A DNA stretch of 64,000 bases from Psychrobacter sp. FME6 (GCF_014861365.1 NZ_RRYW01000006.1:1-64000); one strand, 5' to 3'. Shown: positions 9,471 through 18,508, counted from the first letter of the stretch. A program made the numbers and translations. Notes: a model not told the origin generated them from the sequence alone.

Positions 9471-10151
9471 TCAACTCAGCTCAAACCTGTCCTGAACCGC
9501 TTGCCATATACGTGCGCTAACCTCACTAGCCGTGCCAGTTGCATCAATACGCTGTATACGCTCGGGGTACTCGGTCGCCAGCGTGCTAAAACCTTTATGC
9601 ACCCAAGTAAAAAACTCTGTTGCTTGTTGCTCAAAGCGGTCGGCTGCGCTACGTTTATTGGCGCGCGCCATACCTTCTAATACGGGCAAGTCTAACCACA
9701 AGGTCAGCTCAGGTAATTGCGTCAAAAACTGCTCGATAAGCAACTCAATCTTGGCACGTACTGCTTCATCACCATGCGCCCGCCCAAACCCTTGATAAGC
9801 AATGGTCGAATCAGTAAATCTATCACATATCACCCATGTGCCGCGTTGTAGCGCTGGCAATATCACTTGCTGCATATGGTCACAGCGTGCGGCAAACATT
9901 AATAGCAATTCTGTATCATCATTGATAATCGTCTCAGGGTCTAACAGGATAGCGCGCAAACGCTCCGCAAACGGACTACCGCCCGGCTCACGAGTACGCA
10001 GATAATCAATACCACGCGCCTGCAAATGTGCGCATAACTGCTCGATAGCGGTGGTTTTACCCACACCTTCAGTGCCCTCAAAACTGATAAAGCGCCCTTG
10101 AGTCGGTGTAGTGGTGTTTTGAAACAACGGTGTTTGGGTGGATGCTGACAT
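9471..10151 (-). CDS. tmk: Thymidylate kinase
   Basis: Phosphorylates dTMP to dTDP. The 226-residue protein has a P-loop GTEGVGKT at residues 26-33, the DR motif in CDRFTDST, and the TMP-binding REPGGSPFAE. The N-terminus is about 18 residues longer than usual. An AAGGT ribosome site precedes the ATG. It lies downstream of mltG, as in the pabC-mltG-tmk-holB operon of E. coli; no holB follows here, and a repeat and a convergent gene lie beyond its stop. Confidence 0.96.
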   Translation of the reverse strand: MSASTQTPLFQNTTTPTQGRFISFEGTEGVGKTTAIEQLCAHLQARGIDYLRTREPGGSPFAERLRAILLDPETIINDDTELLLMFAARCDHMQQVILPALQRGTWVICDRFTDSTIAYQGFGRAHGDEAVRAKIELLIEQFLTQLPELTLWLDLPVLEGMARANKRSAADRFEQQATEFFTWVHKGFSTLATEYPERIQRIDATGTASEVSARIWQAVQDRFELS

Positions 10152-10262
10152 GCTATGACCTTATGTCATTGATGAGCGTTATATTTATAATGATAACGCT
10201 CAATAAACGAAATGCTCAATAAACGATAGGCTTCTTATTTAACAACAAGCTAAAGAAACCAC

Positions 10263-11564
10263 TTACTGCGCCGGTGTTTGGGCTTTCTTTTCACGCATGA
10301 CGCTGAGATATTTTTTTACCGCTTGATTGTGCTCACTCAAGCTGCTGGTAAATTTATGTCCGCCGTTACCGGTCGCCACAAAGTATAGTGCCTCACTATC
10401 AGCAGGATGCAAGGTCGCTTCGATGGAAGCCGCAGACGGTAGGGCGATTGGTGTGGGCGGCAAGCCATCAATTTGATAGGTATTATAAGCAGTTTTTTCA
10501 TCGATGTCTTTACGGCGGATATTACCGTCATAGCGACTGCCCATACCATAGATAATGGTCGGATCGGTTTGTAGGCGCATGCCTTTATTGAGGCGATTAT
10601 TAAACACTGCTGATACCAAAGGACGCTCTTCTACCACGCTGGTTTCTTTTTCGATGATAGATGCCATCACCAGCGCTTCATAAGGTGTTTTATAAGGCAA
10701 ATCAGGCGCACGGTTTTCCCACGCGTCGGTCAGCGCTTGCTGTTGACGCTTATACAAGTCAGTCAGCACTTTTTTATCACTGGTGCCTTCACCGTAATAA
10801 TACGTATCTGGGGCAAACCAGCCTTCAAGGTTATGATTGACGATAGCATCATCACTGCTGGTCACCGCATCGGGCAATATACCTGCCAAATCCAATGTCT
10901 GAGCAATACTGGCATTGTCGTTATCATTGCCACTAGCGTCGGTCAGTGCCTCTTTTATGATATTGTCATTATCGCGTAACGTTTGATATAAATCCTTCGA
11001 GGTTTTGCCTTCGATGATTTGTACCTTGACCATCGCCGCTTTTGCCCCTTGCCCCAGCACTTGTAGTGCTTCAGCAATGGTGGGATTTTCTGGTAATTGA
11101 TAGATACCCGCATGCAGTGGGCCATCGACTTGCGACTTGATATACAGCTTGGCGATACTGGCAGAAAACAGCGGAATCTGCTGTTGCCATTGCGGCAATA
11201 ATCCATAATACGTCTGACCCTGCTCAATCGTGACCATCTGCTTTGGCTGCTCAACACGTCCAAATAATGTCTGATAAACCATCACTAGCAAAAATGCAGC
11301 TATGAGCCCCAGCACGAGTAGCACCTGATAGCCACGCTGCATAAAAAACGATTGATTGTCCGCTTTATACTCTCGCGGCTTACTGTCTCCACTGATGAGT
11401 GAGACATCCGTTGCTGGCGGCTGCTCTACCTCATCGACCTCTGGTTGTGTATCCGCCAGCGTGGTATCAACCGTATCGACACGCTCGTCAACAGTGCCAT
11501 CTTGCTTATTCGATGGCGTATCATTAGGACGTTCAGGAGGCGTTTCAGGTGTGGGCTTGCTCAT
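10263..11564 (-). CDS. mltG: Endolytic murein transglycosylase
   Basis: Cleaves nascent peptidoglycan strands at the inner membrane and so terminates glycan chains. The 433-residue protein has an acidic, disordered cytoplasmic N-terminus of about 75 residues, one membrane helix at about 78-97, a LysM-like part and the YceG domain. The catalytic glutamate is Glu305 in ASIIEKET, and RLQTDPTIIYG follows as expected. The long N-terminus is unusual compared with the few cytoplasmic residues of the E. coli protein. It is normally preceded directly by pabC; here a 2.4-kb island intervenes. Confidence 0.95.
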   Translation of the reverse strand: MSKPTPETPPERPNDTPSNKQDGTVDERVDTVDTTLADTQPEVDEVEQPPATDVSLISGDSKPREYKADNQSFFMQRGYQVLLVLGLIAAFLLVMVYQTLFGRVEQPKQMVTIEQGQTYYGLLPQWQQQIPLFSASIAKLYIKSQVDGPLHAGIYQLPENPTIAEALQVLGQGAKAAMVKVQIIEGKTSKDLYQTLRDNDNIIKEALTDASGNDNDNASIAQTLDLAGILPDAVTSSDDAIVNHNLEGWFAPDTYYYGEGTSDKKVLTDLYKRQQQALTDAWENRAPDLPYKTPYEALVMASIIEKETSVVEERPLVSAVFNNRLNKGMRLQTDPTIIYGMGSRYDGNIRRKDIDEKTAYNTYQIDGLPPTPIALPSAASIEATLHPADSEALYFVATGNGGHKFTSSLSEHNQAVKKYLSVMREKKAQTPAQ

Positions 11565-11725
11565 GGCAACTCGCGAGGCAGAAGTTTGCTAGAATTTAGC
11601 ACTGAACTGTGTGATTTTCAATGGTATTTGCTTAGCTTATGCATTAACTTGGTGTTTATAACAAGTTATATCGCTATATCGCTTATTAATAATTTTAAAT
11701 TTTAATTCTGATAAGAAAATGGGTT

Positions 11726-12490
11726 ATGAATCTACATTTTAATCAAAGTCTTGCCAAAAACTATAAGTCTGAACCTCAAAGGATTAGGGTACTAAGTGAA
11801 GATTGGGTCGCTAATCAAGGCTATTGCCCAAATTGTAATGCCGAACCATTGGTTGAATTTGCTAATAACCAACCTGTCGCTGACTTTTATTGCGGATATT
11901 GCAGCGAGGAATATGAGCTAAAAAGTAAAAAGGCAAAGTTGAGTAACGTTATTAATGATGGTGCTTATAACACCATGATTGAACGTATCAGTAGCGAAGA
12001 TAATCCCAGTTTTTTCTTTTTAACCTACTCTCAAGAATATACAGTCAATAACTTTTTAATCATTCCAAAACAGTTTTTTAAACCAGACATGATTATAAAA
12101 CGCAAACCTTTATTAGCCACTGCCAAACGCGCAGGTTGGGTTGGCTGTAATATCGATTTGCGTAAAGTGCCCGAATCAGGGAAAGTATTTTTGGTCAAAG
12201 ACCAGCAAGTTATACCACGCGATAATGTCACCGAACAATTTCAAAAAACCTTGTTTCTACGTAAGCAATCTACAGCTTCGCGTGGTTGGACGCTAGATGT
12301 GTGGCAATGTATCGATAGACTAGAAGACAGCTTTTCTCTCAATCAAGTTTATGCGTTTGCTGACTTATTAAAACTCAAATACCCTGAAAACAACCATGTT
12401 AAAGATAAAATCCGTTAGCAATTACAAGTATTACGCGATAGAGGCATTATTGAGTTTTTGGGTCGTGGACATTATCGAAAATTATATTAA
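11726..12490 (+). pseudogene. dpnI: DpnI-type methyl-directed (GmATC) restriction endonuclease with in-frame amber codon
   Basis: DpnI cuts GATC only when the adenine is methylated. The open part (11726-12418) encodes 230 residues. The PD-(D/E)xK active site is Asp53, Glu64 and Lys66 (in EEYELKSKK), and four zinc-binding cysteines lie at 34, 37, 56 and 59. These positions match DpnI as I remember it. At 12416-12418 a TAG interrupts the frame. The same frame then continues for 23 more codons to TAA at 12490 with a DpnI-like end (QLQVLRDRGIIEF, then GRGHYRKLY). Reading the TAG as Gln gives 254 residues, the length I recall for DpnI. The lost piece is the end of the winged-helix domain that recognises methylated DNA. 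A CAG-to-TAG change is the simplest cause. Readthrough or a sequencing error are alternatives. Confidence 0.9.
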
Positions 12491-12981
12491 GTTTGATTAT
12501 CATCCCAAAGAGGCAAATAAGCGCTTGCCACCAATCGTTCATAGAACTTGTGCGGAGGATAGTCCATCTCCAACCCATCATTTACTTTAAAAAAAGTGTC
12601 CATATTATCCTTAATGCATTTAGAAGATTTATTTTTTACATGTTTATTCCAGCCTACTAATAGTCCTAATGGCGTACGAGAAGCTTTGGTAAAAGCTTGT
12701 CTTTTTACGGTAAGCGCACACATCACAGGTTCATCATGAAACAGTTTGTCTACGCCTTGCTCTATGACTTCTTGACGTATATGCGCATACTTAAATGTCC
12801 CACCAAATGCTGTATATTTTTTATCTTTTTCAGAATAAATAATATTGAATGCTATCTTTGAATAACCCGCTAAGTGAACGACTTCATCAGGATATTTTTT
12901 TGCTTTACGACATATTTCACTAAATAGCATTAATCGGCGGATTTGTAGTGGGATACGTTTTTCTTCATAGGTAGTACGCAT
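12487..12981 (-). CDS. Unknown protein, tandem paralogue A in the DpnI island
   Basis: A 164-residue soluble protein that I do not recognise. It has an AGGAGA ribosome site at good spacing, so it is a real gene. It is clearly paralogous to the next gene along. Shared blocks include the N-terminal IPLQIRRL, a PDE-[IV][IV]-HL segment, AFGG, EVIEQ, DEP, ALTV and the C-terminal YPPHKF with LPLWDD. No signal peptide, membrane helix or known catalytic motif is visible. It converges on the DpnI gene, with the two stop codons overlapping by a few bases. Such tight packing suggests the pair arrived with, or was selected alongside, the restriction gene. A role in defence, control or immunity is only a guess. 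Confidence 0.75.
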   Translation of the reverse strand: MRTTYEEKRIPLQIRRLMLFSEICRKAKKYPDEVVHLAGYSKIAFNIIYSEKDKKYTAFGGTFKYAHIRQEVIEQGVDKLFHDEPVMCALTVKRQAFTKASRTPLGLLVGWNKHVKNKSSKCIKDNMDTFFKVNDGLEMDYPPHKFYERLVASAYLPLWDDNQT

Positions 12982-13040
12982 TTATTATCTCCTGTTAAAT
13001 AATATTTAATAAAATACGATCAATTTCTAAACACCTTAAA

Positions 13041-13607
13041 TTATATTAAACGTTTCTCATTAAAGCGTTCAGGCCTCGGTTGTCCTTTATTATCACGGTA
13101 TACGTCTGCGATTAACTCCTCTCTATCGTCCCATAAAGGTAAACGTGCCGTTGCAACGAGACGGTCATGAAACTTATGCGGTGGGTATTCTGATTCAATT
13201 TCATCATTGATTTTAAAAAAGTGTTCTTCACGATAATCGACGTAAGCGTGCATTCTATTTTTAACATAGTTATTCCAATACCAAACCAGCTGGATAGCTG
13301 TGCGCGCGGGCTGAGTAAACTGCTTTAAATTGACTGTTAGCGCCCTTGTTACTGGCTCATCGTTAGGGAAAACTCTAATACGTTGCTCGATAACTTCTTC
13401 TCTTGTTTCTGCATACTCAAACACACCACCAAACGCAATAAACTTTTTAAAGTCTTTCAGATACATAACACCGAGCGATAACTCAGTAAATCTTGATAAG
13501 TGAATAATTTCATCAGGTTGTTTCTTTGCTAATTTGCAAATCTCATCAAAAATTAATAGTCGACGGATTTGTAGAGGTATTCGTTCATCTTCGTAGATGT
13601 ATTCCAT
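13041..13607 (-). CDS. Unknown protein, tandem paralogue B in the DpnI island
   Basis: A 188-residue soluble protein without a recognised domain. It is the upstream member of a tandem pair and resembles its neighbour along the whole length. It adds a C-terminal extension of about 25 charged residues after LPLWDD. The ribosome site AGGAAGG is strong and the gap to paralogue A is 59 bp, so the two are probably co-transcribed. The DpnD-like gene starts divergently 158 bp away, which places a shared control region at 13608-13765. The function is unknown. Confidence 0.75.
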   Translation of the reverse strand: MEYIYEDERIPLQIRRLLIFDEICKLAKKQPDEIIHLSRFTELSLGVMYLKDFKKFIAFGGVFEYAETREEVIEQRIRVFPNDEPVTRALTVNLKQFTQPARTAIQLVWYWNNYVKNRMHAYVDYREEHFFKINDEIESEYPPHKFHDRLVATARLPLWDDREELIADVYRDNKGQPRPERFNEKRLI

Positions 13608-13765
13608 AGATTTCCTTCCTTATCAAATCACTATAATTGATCGATTTTCCTTATCGCACAAGGCTACGTAACAAAAGACGATCACTTCTTTTTGAGCGCC
13701 CTTGCTAATCTAGCGGATATAACTACTAAAGAAATTTTGATAAGCGTATATCGGGGATAGTAAGG

Positions 13766-13959
13766 ATGAAAACAGATAAGAAATTAAAGAAAGTCTTTCA
13801 GATAGAGATTGTCGAGACGTTGAGTAATATCGTAGAAGTTGGCGCAGAGAACGAGCAAGAAGCACTATTAAAGGCGCGGGTAGGTATCGCAATGAGGAAG
13901 TTATTTTATATGCTGATGATTTTATTGACACTAAATTTAATATTTTTAAATACGATTAA
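13766..13959 (+). pseudogene. DpnD/PcfM-like small protein, frameshifted
   Basis: The first 40 codons encode QIEIVETLSNIVEVGAENEQ and EALLKARVG, the N-terminal pattern of the DpnD/PcfM family. Just after, at about 13885, the family pattern jumps to the next frame and continues YRNEEVILYADDFIDTKF before a stop at 13959. A single-base loss near GGTATCGC (13883-13890) explains this. Without repair the annotated frame runs to 13969 with an unrelated hydrophobic end. DpnD is encoded beside the DpnI nuclease in Streptococcus pneumoniae; its function is not known. Its presence here supports a DpnI-type origin for the whole island. Confidence 0.78.
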
Positions 13960-13965
13960 AATCAC

Positions 13966-14946
13966 TTAAAAACCTACCACTTCACCCGATAATAACGTCA
14001 GACTATTCATCGGCATGACCCCGCGCAGCGCATTGCAAAAGAACAGTTGGCTTAACTGTGATAAATCTTCGTCTTTTAATGACCTGATAATGACAGGATT
14101 TTTGCTATTCGACAATGTATCGATAATGACTTGTCGCATCACGCCCGCGACGCCCGATTGTGCCATAGACGGCGTGTACCATTGTCCTTGAGTTAAATAA
14201 TTCGAGTCATGTTTATTGAGGTCTAAAAGGCTGTCGGATTGTGAGGATTGCGGCTCTAGCAATTGTGAGTCTGATAATTGATAAAACACATTGCTCATCG
14301 TGCCTTCAACCCAGCGCCCGCTCATATCACGCAGCAAACCTTCGCCAACACTAGCACTGTCTAGCCCTGCATTAGACGCTAATCTATGAGCCTTGATGGC
14401 TTGAAGCTCGCCACTTGCCAGCACATTATCCAGACGATTAAGGCTTTTGAGTCCTGCTAATGGCGGCGGTAGGCAGGCGAGCTGTGAAGACAAGCAAACG
14501 GCAGTACTGACAGGCTGCATGGGGACTAAACGCTCACCAGATAAGCGCAACTGCTCAGCCGTGCCAACGAGCATCGTAGAAGATTTTAGCCAAATCTCGC
14601 AAGCGCTACCAGAGGCGCTGGGCGTATAACCATAACCACCAATATCTTGCGCGGCACGGGAGACGATGAGCTTGAGCATACCTTGTTGTAGCTGCTCGGC
14701 GTGCGTTTGCAAGGCCACTAATAAGAGCTGGCTATCTAAATCGAGATGCAAAGAGCTGGCGTGAGAGTCAAGCCGCTGCTGATGATAGTCCAACCACAAT
14801 ATCTGACCATCGATGACGCCCATGGTAGTAAAAAAGCCATCACCGTATGCCAAACCGCGATTGTCTAATGAGGTAGTTACTGCTGTAACATCTGTACTGT
14901 TGCCTTGTGAGTTTAGGCATAACCAGCGGTTAATCGGCGACATCAT
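13966..14946 (-). CDS. pabC: Aminodeoxychorismate lyase (class IV aminotransferase fold)
   Basis: PLP enzyme that releases 4-aminobenzoate from aminodeoxychorismate for folate synthesis. The 326-residue protein shows the class IV fold signatures: GLAYGDGFFTT near the N-terminus, the PLP-binding lysine in GLKSLNRLDN, and the C-terminal MRQVI plus FFCNALRGVMP. It is longer than E. coli PabC (269) because of a Ser-, Leu- and Asn-rich insert after about residue 230. It starts at ATGATG after GGAACC. In other gamma-proteobacteria it directly precedes mltG, so the DpnI island has entered an ancestral operon. Confidence 0.88.
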   Translation of the reverse strand: MMSPINRWLCLNSQGNSTDVTAVTTSLDNRGLAYGDGFFTTMGVIDGQILWLDYHQQRLDSHASSLHLDLDSQLLLVALQTHAEQLQQGMLKLIVSRAAQDIGGYGYTPSASGSACEIWLKSSTMLVGTAEQLRLSGERLVPMQPVSTAVCLSSQLACLPPPLAGLKSLNRLDNVLASGELQAIKAHRLASNAGLDSASVGEGLLRDMSGRWVEGTMSNVFYQLSDSQLLEPQSSQSDSLLDLNKHDSNYLTQGQWYTPSMAQSGVAGVMRQVIIDTLSNSKNPVIIRSLKDEDLSQLSQLFFCNALRGVMPMNSLTLLSGEVVGF

Positions 14947-14982
14947 CGTTACTATGGTTCCTACAAAATAGTTATCACAAGC

Positions 14983-15681
14983 TTAGCTATCGTCTGGCTG
15001 GACAGCGGTTTTATTGATGATCAGCATACAGCTATAGAACTCACATTTTGCCAGTTCTACTTTGTGTCCACCGACGACTTTATTTTTAGCAATTTGACCA
15101 TTAAGCATATCAGCGATTAGTCTACCACCCTCTTCACCCATCAATTGGCGCGACAGTTTATAAGCCTTTTTGGCATGATTTTGACTCAGCTCTTTTTCTT
15201 TGTCAGAATCAGTAGGATTAGCAAAGTACCAGCCAAGCTCGAGATATTTTTCAGAGTCAATCACATCCAAATAAGGCTCATCCGTATTCATAAAGCGATA
15301 TTTGGCTGCTGGATTACTGGCATAGTCTAGGCTATTTTCATCAGTACTCCGCACCTTCCCAAAAGATGATTTAATACCCTCTAACTCAGTTATATTGAGC
15401 GACTTTACCTTATCAGTACCCCAAGCCGATACATCATATTTCACTTGTGTGCCTTGCTGAGCAGTCGCGCCATCCAAGTCAGCATTAGAGGCAGCATTGT
15501 CCTGCACTGGCGCATTATTCTCTGTTTGCTTGCTGTCGTCTACAATTGTTTCAGCATTGGTATCTGATTTTTGGAGATCGTCTTTGCTGCTGTCACAGCT
15601 ACTCAACGATACTCCAACTGCCATAACCATACCAACCACAAAGGTTTGTAGCGTGCTATTCCACATGGGCGATTTACTCAC
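14983..15681 (-). CDS. Hypothetical lipoprotein
   Basis: A 232-residue protein with a hydrophobic signal (about 10-26) and a lipobox LSSC ending at Cys29. A low-complexity linker rich in Asp, Ser and Asn follows, to about residue 75. A folded part of about 150 residues comes after it, with the pattern FANPTDSDKEKELSQNHAKK and a CEFYSC motif near the end. I do not recognise the domain. It lies upstream of pabC on the same strand with a gap of only 36 bp, so co-transcription with pabC is possible. Confidence 0.75.
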   Translation of the reverse strand: MSKSPMWNSTLQTFVVGMVMAVGVSLSSCDSSKDDLQKSDTNAETIVDDSKQTENNAPVQDNAASNADLDGATAQQGTQVKYDVSAWGTDKVKSLNITELEGIKSSFGKVRSTDENSLDYASNPAAKYRFMNTDEPYLDVIDSEKYLELGWYFANPTDSDKEKELSQNHAKKAYKLSRQLMGEEGGRLIADMLNGQIAKNKVVGGHKVELAKCEFYSCMLIINKTAVQPDDS

Positions 15682-16073
15682 AGTTTTAAGTTAGTCTCAG
15701 GATAATATCAACGTGCTGGCAAATATAGCGCTGATAATGAAAAATTTTATTAATAAAAAGCGTGGTTAATAAAAGCTATAACCCAGCAATCATTAGAGTA
15801 GATTGATAGAGTGTTTTACTATTATATAGTTTACCGAACTGCTTAACACTTGACCACCCTTTACGTTACGGATAACACTCCAAGAGGGTACAGATTTGTT
15901 AAAGACCTTTTTGGATAAAAAACCTGCTTAATGAAAGGCTTACTGTTCAAGCATCAAGTTTGTTAATCGCCATGTTATCCCTTATGATGATTGGGTTTTG
16001 ATGATTGCATTATCGACTGTTTTATCGATTTTTTATTCTTAGTTTATTGCTTCCTTTAGCCAGTGGACCCTTT
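15682..16073. other. Intergenic stretch without a gene
   Basis: A divergent region between the lipoprotein gene and aroE. It should contain both promoters. No repeat, RNA gene or ORF is convincing. Confidence 0.45.
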
Positions 16074-16940
16074 ATGAACCAACACTTTATCGTTATCGGC
16101 AATCCGATTGCCCACAGCAAATCTCCTGAGATTCATCAGCAATTCGCCGCACAAGTCGGTATCGATATCTCGTACGAACGCCAATACTGCCCCGATGAGG
16201 CCACAAGCTTTACCGCCGTGATAGAAGCGTTTTTTCATGGTGGTGGCATCGGTGCCAATGTCACAGTGCCGTTTAAGCAAGTCGCTTATGATGACTGTGC
16301 GGCGCGCGGTGGTTTATCCGAGCATGCCAAAGTTGCTGGTGCGGTCAACACCCTGCTGTTAAATAGTGAAATGTTGAAAAATGGCGCATCAATAGCAGAA
16401 GCACTATACGGCGATAATACCGACGGACAAGGGCTGGTCAATCATATGACAAGCCTAAACTGGCCGCTGAATGGCGCACGTGTGGCTCTCATCGGTGCAG
16501 GCGGCGCAGCACGTGGGGTGATATTGCCCCTTATTCAAGCGGGTATTGGCCAGTTAACTATTGCCAACCGTACAGTAACTAAAGCAGAAGTATTGGTCGA
16601 TGAGCTTAGCGCGGCTAGTCCTACTATCGCTGATAAGCAGATTAAAACCTGCCCTACAGCGGCATTAACTGGCGCGTTTGATATCATCATCAATGCGACC
16701 TCTATCGGACTGTCAGGTGAGACATTGCCATTGCACGATGGGCTCAGCTGCCAGTATGCTTACGACATGATGTATGGTCGCACGCTGCCATTTTTAGAGC
16801 ACTTTGCTGCGCACAGTGCGCAAACCTCAGACGGCTATGGCATGCTGATTGGACAAGCTGCTTTGAGCTTTGAGCGTTGGACAGGTCATGCTGTCGATGT
16901 TGGACAGGCAAGTGAGGCATTAAAAGCCCCGTCAGTATAA
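16074..16940 (+). CDS. aroE: Shikimate dehydrogenase
   Basis: Reduces 3-dehydroshikimate with NADPH in the chorismate pathway. The 288-residue protein has HSKSP at 14-18 for shikimate binding, the catalytic lysine in VTVPFK, the nucleotide-binding GAGGAARGV, and the late block GYGMLIGQA. An in-frame ATG at 16005 would add 23 hydrophobic residues absent from the family, so the start at 16074 (MNQHFIVIGNP) is chosen. It converges on the FUSC gene. Confidence 0.95.
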   Translation: MNQHFIVIGNPIAHSKSPEIHQQFAAQVGIDISYERQYCPDEATSFTAVIEAFFHGGGIGANVTVPFKQVAYDDCAARGGLSEHAKVAGAVNTLLLNSEMLKNGASIAEALYGDNTDGQGLVNHMTSLNWPLNGARVALIGAGGAARGVILPLIQAGIGQLTIANRTVTKAEVLVDELSAASPTIADKQIKTCPTAALTGAFDIIINATSIGLSGETLPLHDGLSCQYAYDMMYGRTLPFLEHFAAHSAQTSDGYGMLIGQAALSFERWTGHAVDVGQASEALKAPSV

Positions 16941-16967
16941 ATGATATTTCATCAATGATATTGTTTG

Positions 16968-18092
16968 CTAACCAAATCGTGTCAGTAGCCAATTCTCAAT
17001 ACGCCGTAGCGGTACGCGCAAATTGGTTGAATGCATAACGATGCCGCCACCAAGACCGACCATACAGCCGAGTAAGGTATCAAACAGACGCGCGCGCATC
17101 ACCTCTTGATAAGCCGTTGGCATAAGCGACATACCGCTACCGTATTCGGCAATAAATATCGTCAATGGCGTAATAAATATAACAGCGAGACCATAATGCC
17201 TGTCCACTAATGACTCAATACACAGCATCATCACCAATATCGAAGCGGCCACGCCCCATATCGACAAACCCCAAGAGAGCATCCAACTCGCCAGCCCTAC
17301 CCCTATCAATGTCCCAAGCAAACGATGAAACTGCTTAATCCACATCGTCCGCAAATGAATACCTTGAATGATAAGAAAACAGCTAACTGCTGCCCAATAC
17401 GGGTTGGACATGTCCAGCGTCACTGCGATTAGTAACGACAAACTGACGAAGCCTGCGACAATAATGCTTTCGCTGATGGTATCTGGCTCATAACTATAAA
17501 TCGGCGTCGGTGACGAAGGACGCGTCGCCAATAGAAACAGTGAATATAGCAGCCCCATGATTAAGGCAAAGCCACTGCCAAGCATCACCAGCCCCATTGC
17601 TGGCATGATTTGCTCCATGGGTACAGGGATAAATAAGGCAATGGCACCTGACATCATGATAAACAAACCCGCGGGCGGCGGCTGGCGATAGTGACGTCCA
17701 AAAACAATAATACCAAAGGCCATCAATGCAAATACGGGCAGCCTGAGCCATGGTATTTGCTGAGCTAATAGCCCAAGCGCAAAACACAGCGACATAGCAA
17801 AGCCCCATGCCATCATCGTGATTACACGGTGCGGCAGCGTACCGACTAGAGGCAGGTTTAAGATAACCATGGCCCCGAGCGATGCCTTGATACCCGAAGA
17901 TAAATGACCAAAATAGGCGCCGACAAATACAGGAAAGCTAATCGCAATCGCGGCAATAACTGGCAAGTGCCATGGTCGCTTACTGCGATTTACTTTTAAT
18001 AGATGGCTCAGCTCCCCATTAATTAAACGCTTTAGGCTAGCCAATACTTGATTCAGCCAAGATGCTCGCTCTTTTTGCTTCAATGCGCTCAT
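16968..18092 (-). CDS. FUSC-family inner-membrane transporter
   Basis: A 374-residue membrane protein with about ten hydrophobic segments arranged as two similar halves, with a cytoplasmic loop around 190-210. The pattern matches the fusaric-acid-resistance/aromatic-acid exporter superfamily, including NPYWAAVSCFLI, RLLGTLIGVGLASW and RLFDTLLGCMVGLGGG, the glycine-rich helices typical of FUSC_2 domains. It lacks the large cytoplasmic region of AaeB-type proteins. The substrate is unknown. It has no obvious operon partner, so a periplasmic adaptor, if any, is encoded elsewhere. Confidence 0.82.
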   Translation of the reverse strand: MSALKQKERASWLNQVLASLKRLINGELSHLLKVNRSKRPWHLPVIAAIAISFPVFVGAYFGHLSSGIKASLGAMVILNLPLVGTLPHRVITMMAWGFAMSLCFALGLLAQQIPWLRLPVFALMAFGIIVFGRHYRQPPPAGLFIMMSGAIALFIPVPMEQIMPAMGLVMLGSGFALIMGLLYSLFLLATRPSSPTPIYSYEPDTISESIIVAGFVSLSLLIAVTLDMSNPYWAAVSCFLIIQGIHLRTMWIKQFHRLLGTLIGVGLASWMLSWGLSIWGVAASILVMMLCIESLVDRHYGLAVIFITPLTIFIAEYGSGMSLMPTAYQEVMRARLFDTLLGCMVGLGGGIVMHSTNLRVPLRRIENWLLTRFG

Positions 18093-18508
18093 CTGTGGTT
18101 TCTCTTATATAATAAATTCATATTTCTTTAATTTTTTGTCCGATTCTTCTTTATGGTATTTAAAACGCCCTAGTATAGTCATCGCTTAATTATGGTCATT
18201 GCTCGACTAAAATATAACTAAAATTTATACATAAAACACCAACTAATGAATATTAGTTATAAGTTGTATATTTGTCGTCCCAGAAGATTTATACTCGTAT
18301 TAACACCATAACAGCTAACTTTTATCAAGGACGACTTAACGACTATTATAACGGATAAGCTGTTACTCATAAATCCACATGACAACCGATCATATGACAA
18401 TCAAAACAGTGTCTACCGCTATTCAAAATAAGTAAATATCGCTGACATGAAATGGCTCGAATGCGATGCCATAAGTCTATGATAGCGAATCAACCAAAGA
18501 GAGCGATT
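18093..18508. other. Intergenic stretch without a gene
   Basis: A divergent promoter region between the FUSC gene and the acyl-CoA dehydrogenase. Nothing else was seen. The short in-frame extension from 18452 lacks a ribosome site. Confidence 0.45.

Noticed and set aside
11356-11705. Plus-strand frames over the start of mltG as a leader gene for the DpnI homologue
   Set aside because: They are antisense to the low-complexity N-terminus of MltG and show no coding features.
13885-13969. Hydrophobic C-terminus of the DpnD-like frame as a membrane anchor
   Set aside because: The alternative frame encodes the expected conserved family sequence, so the hydrophobic end is a frameshift product.
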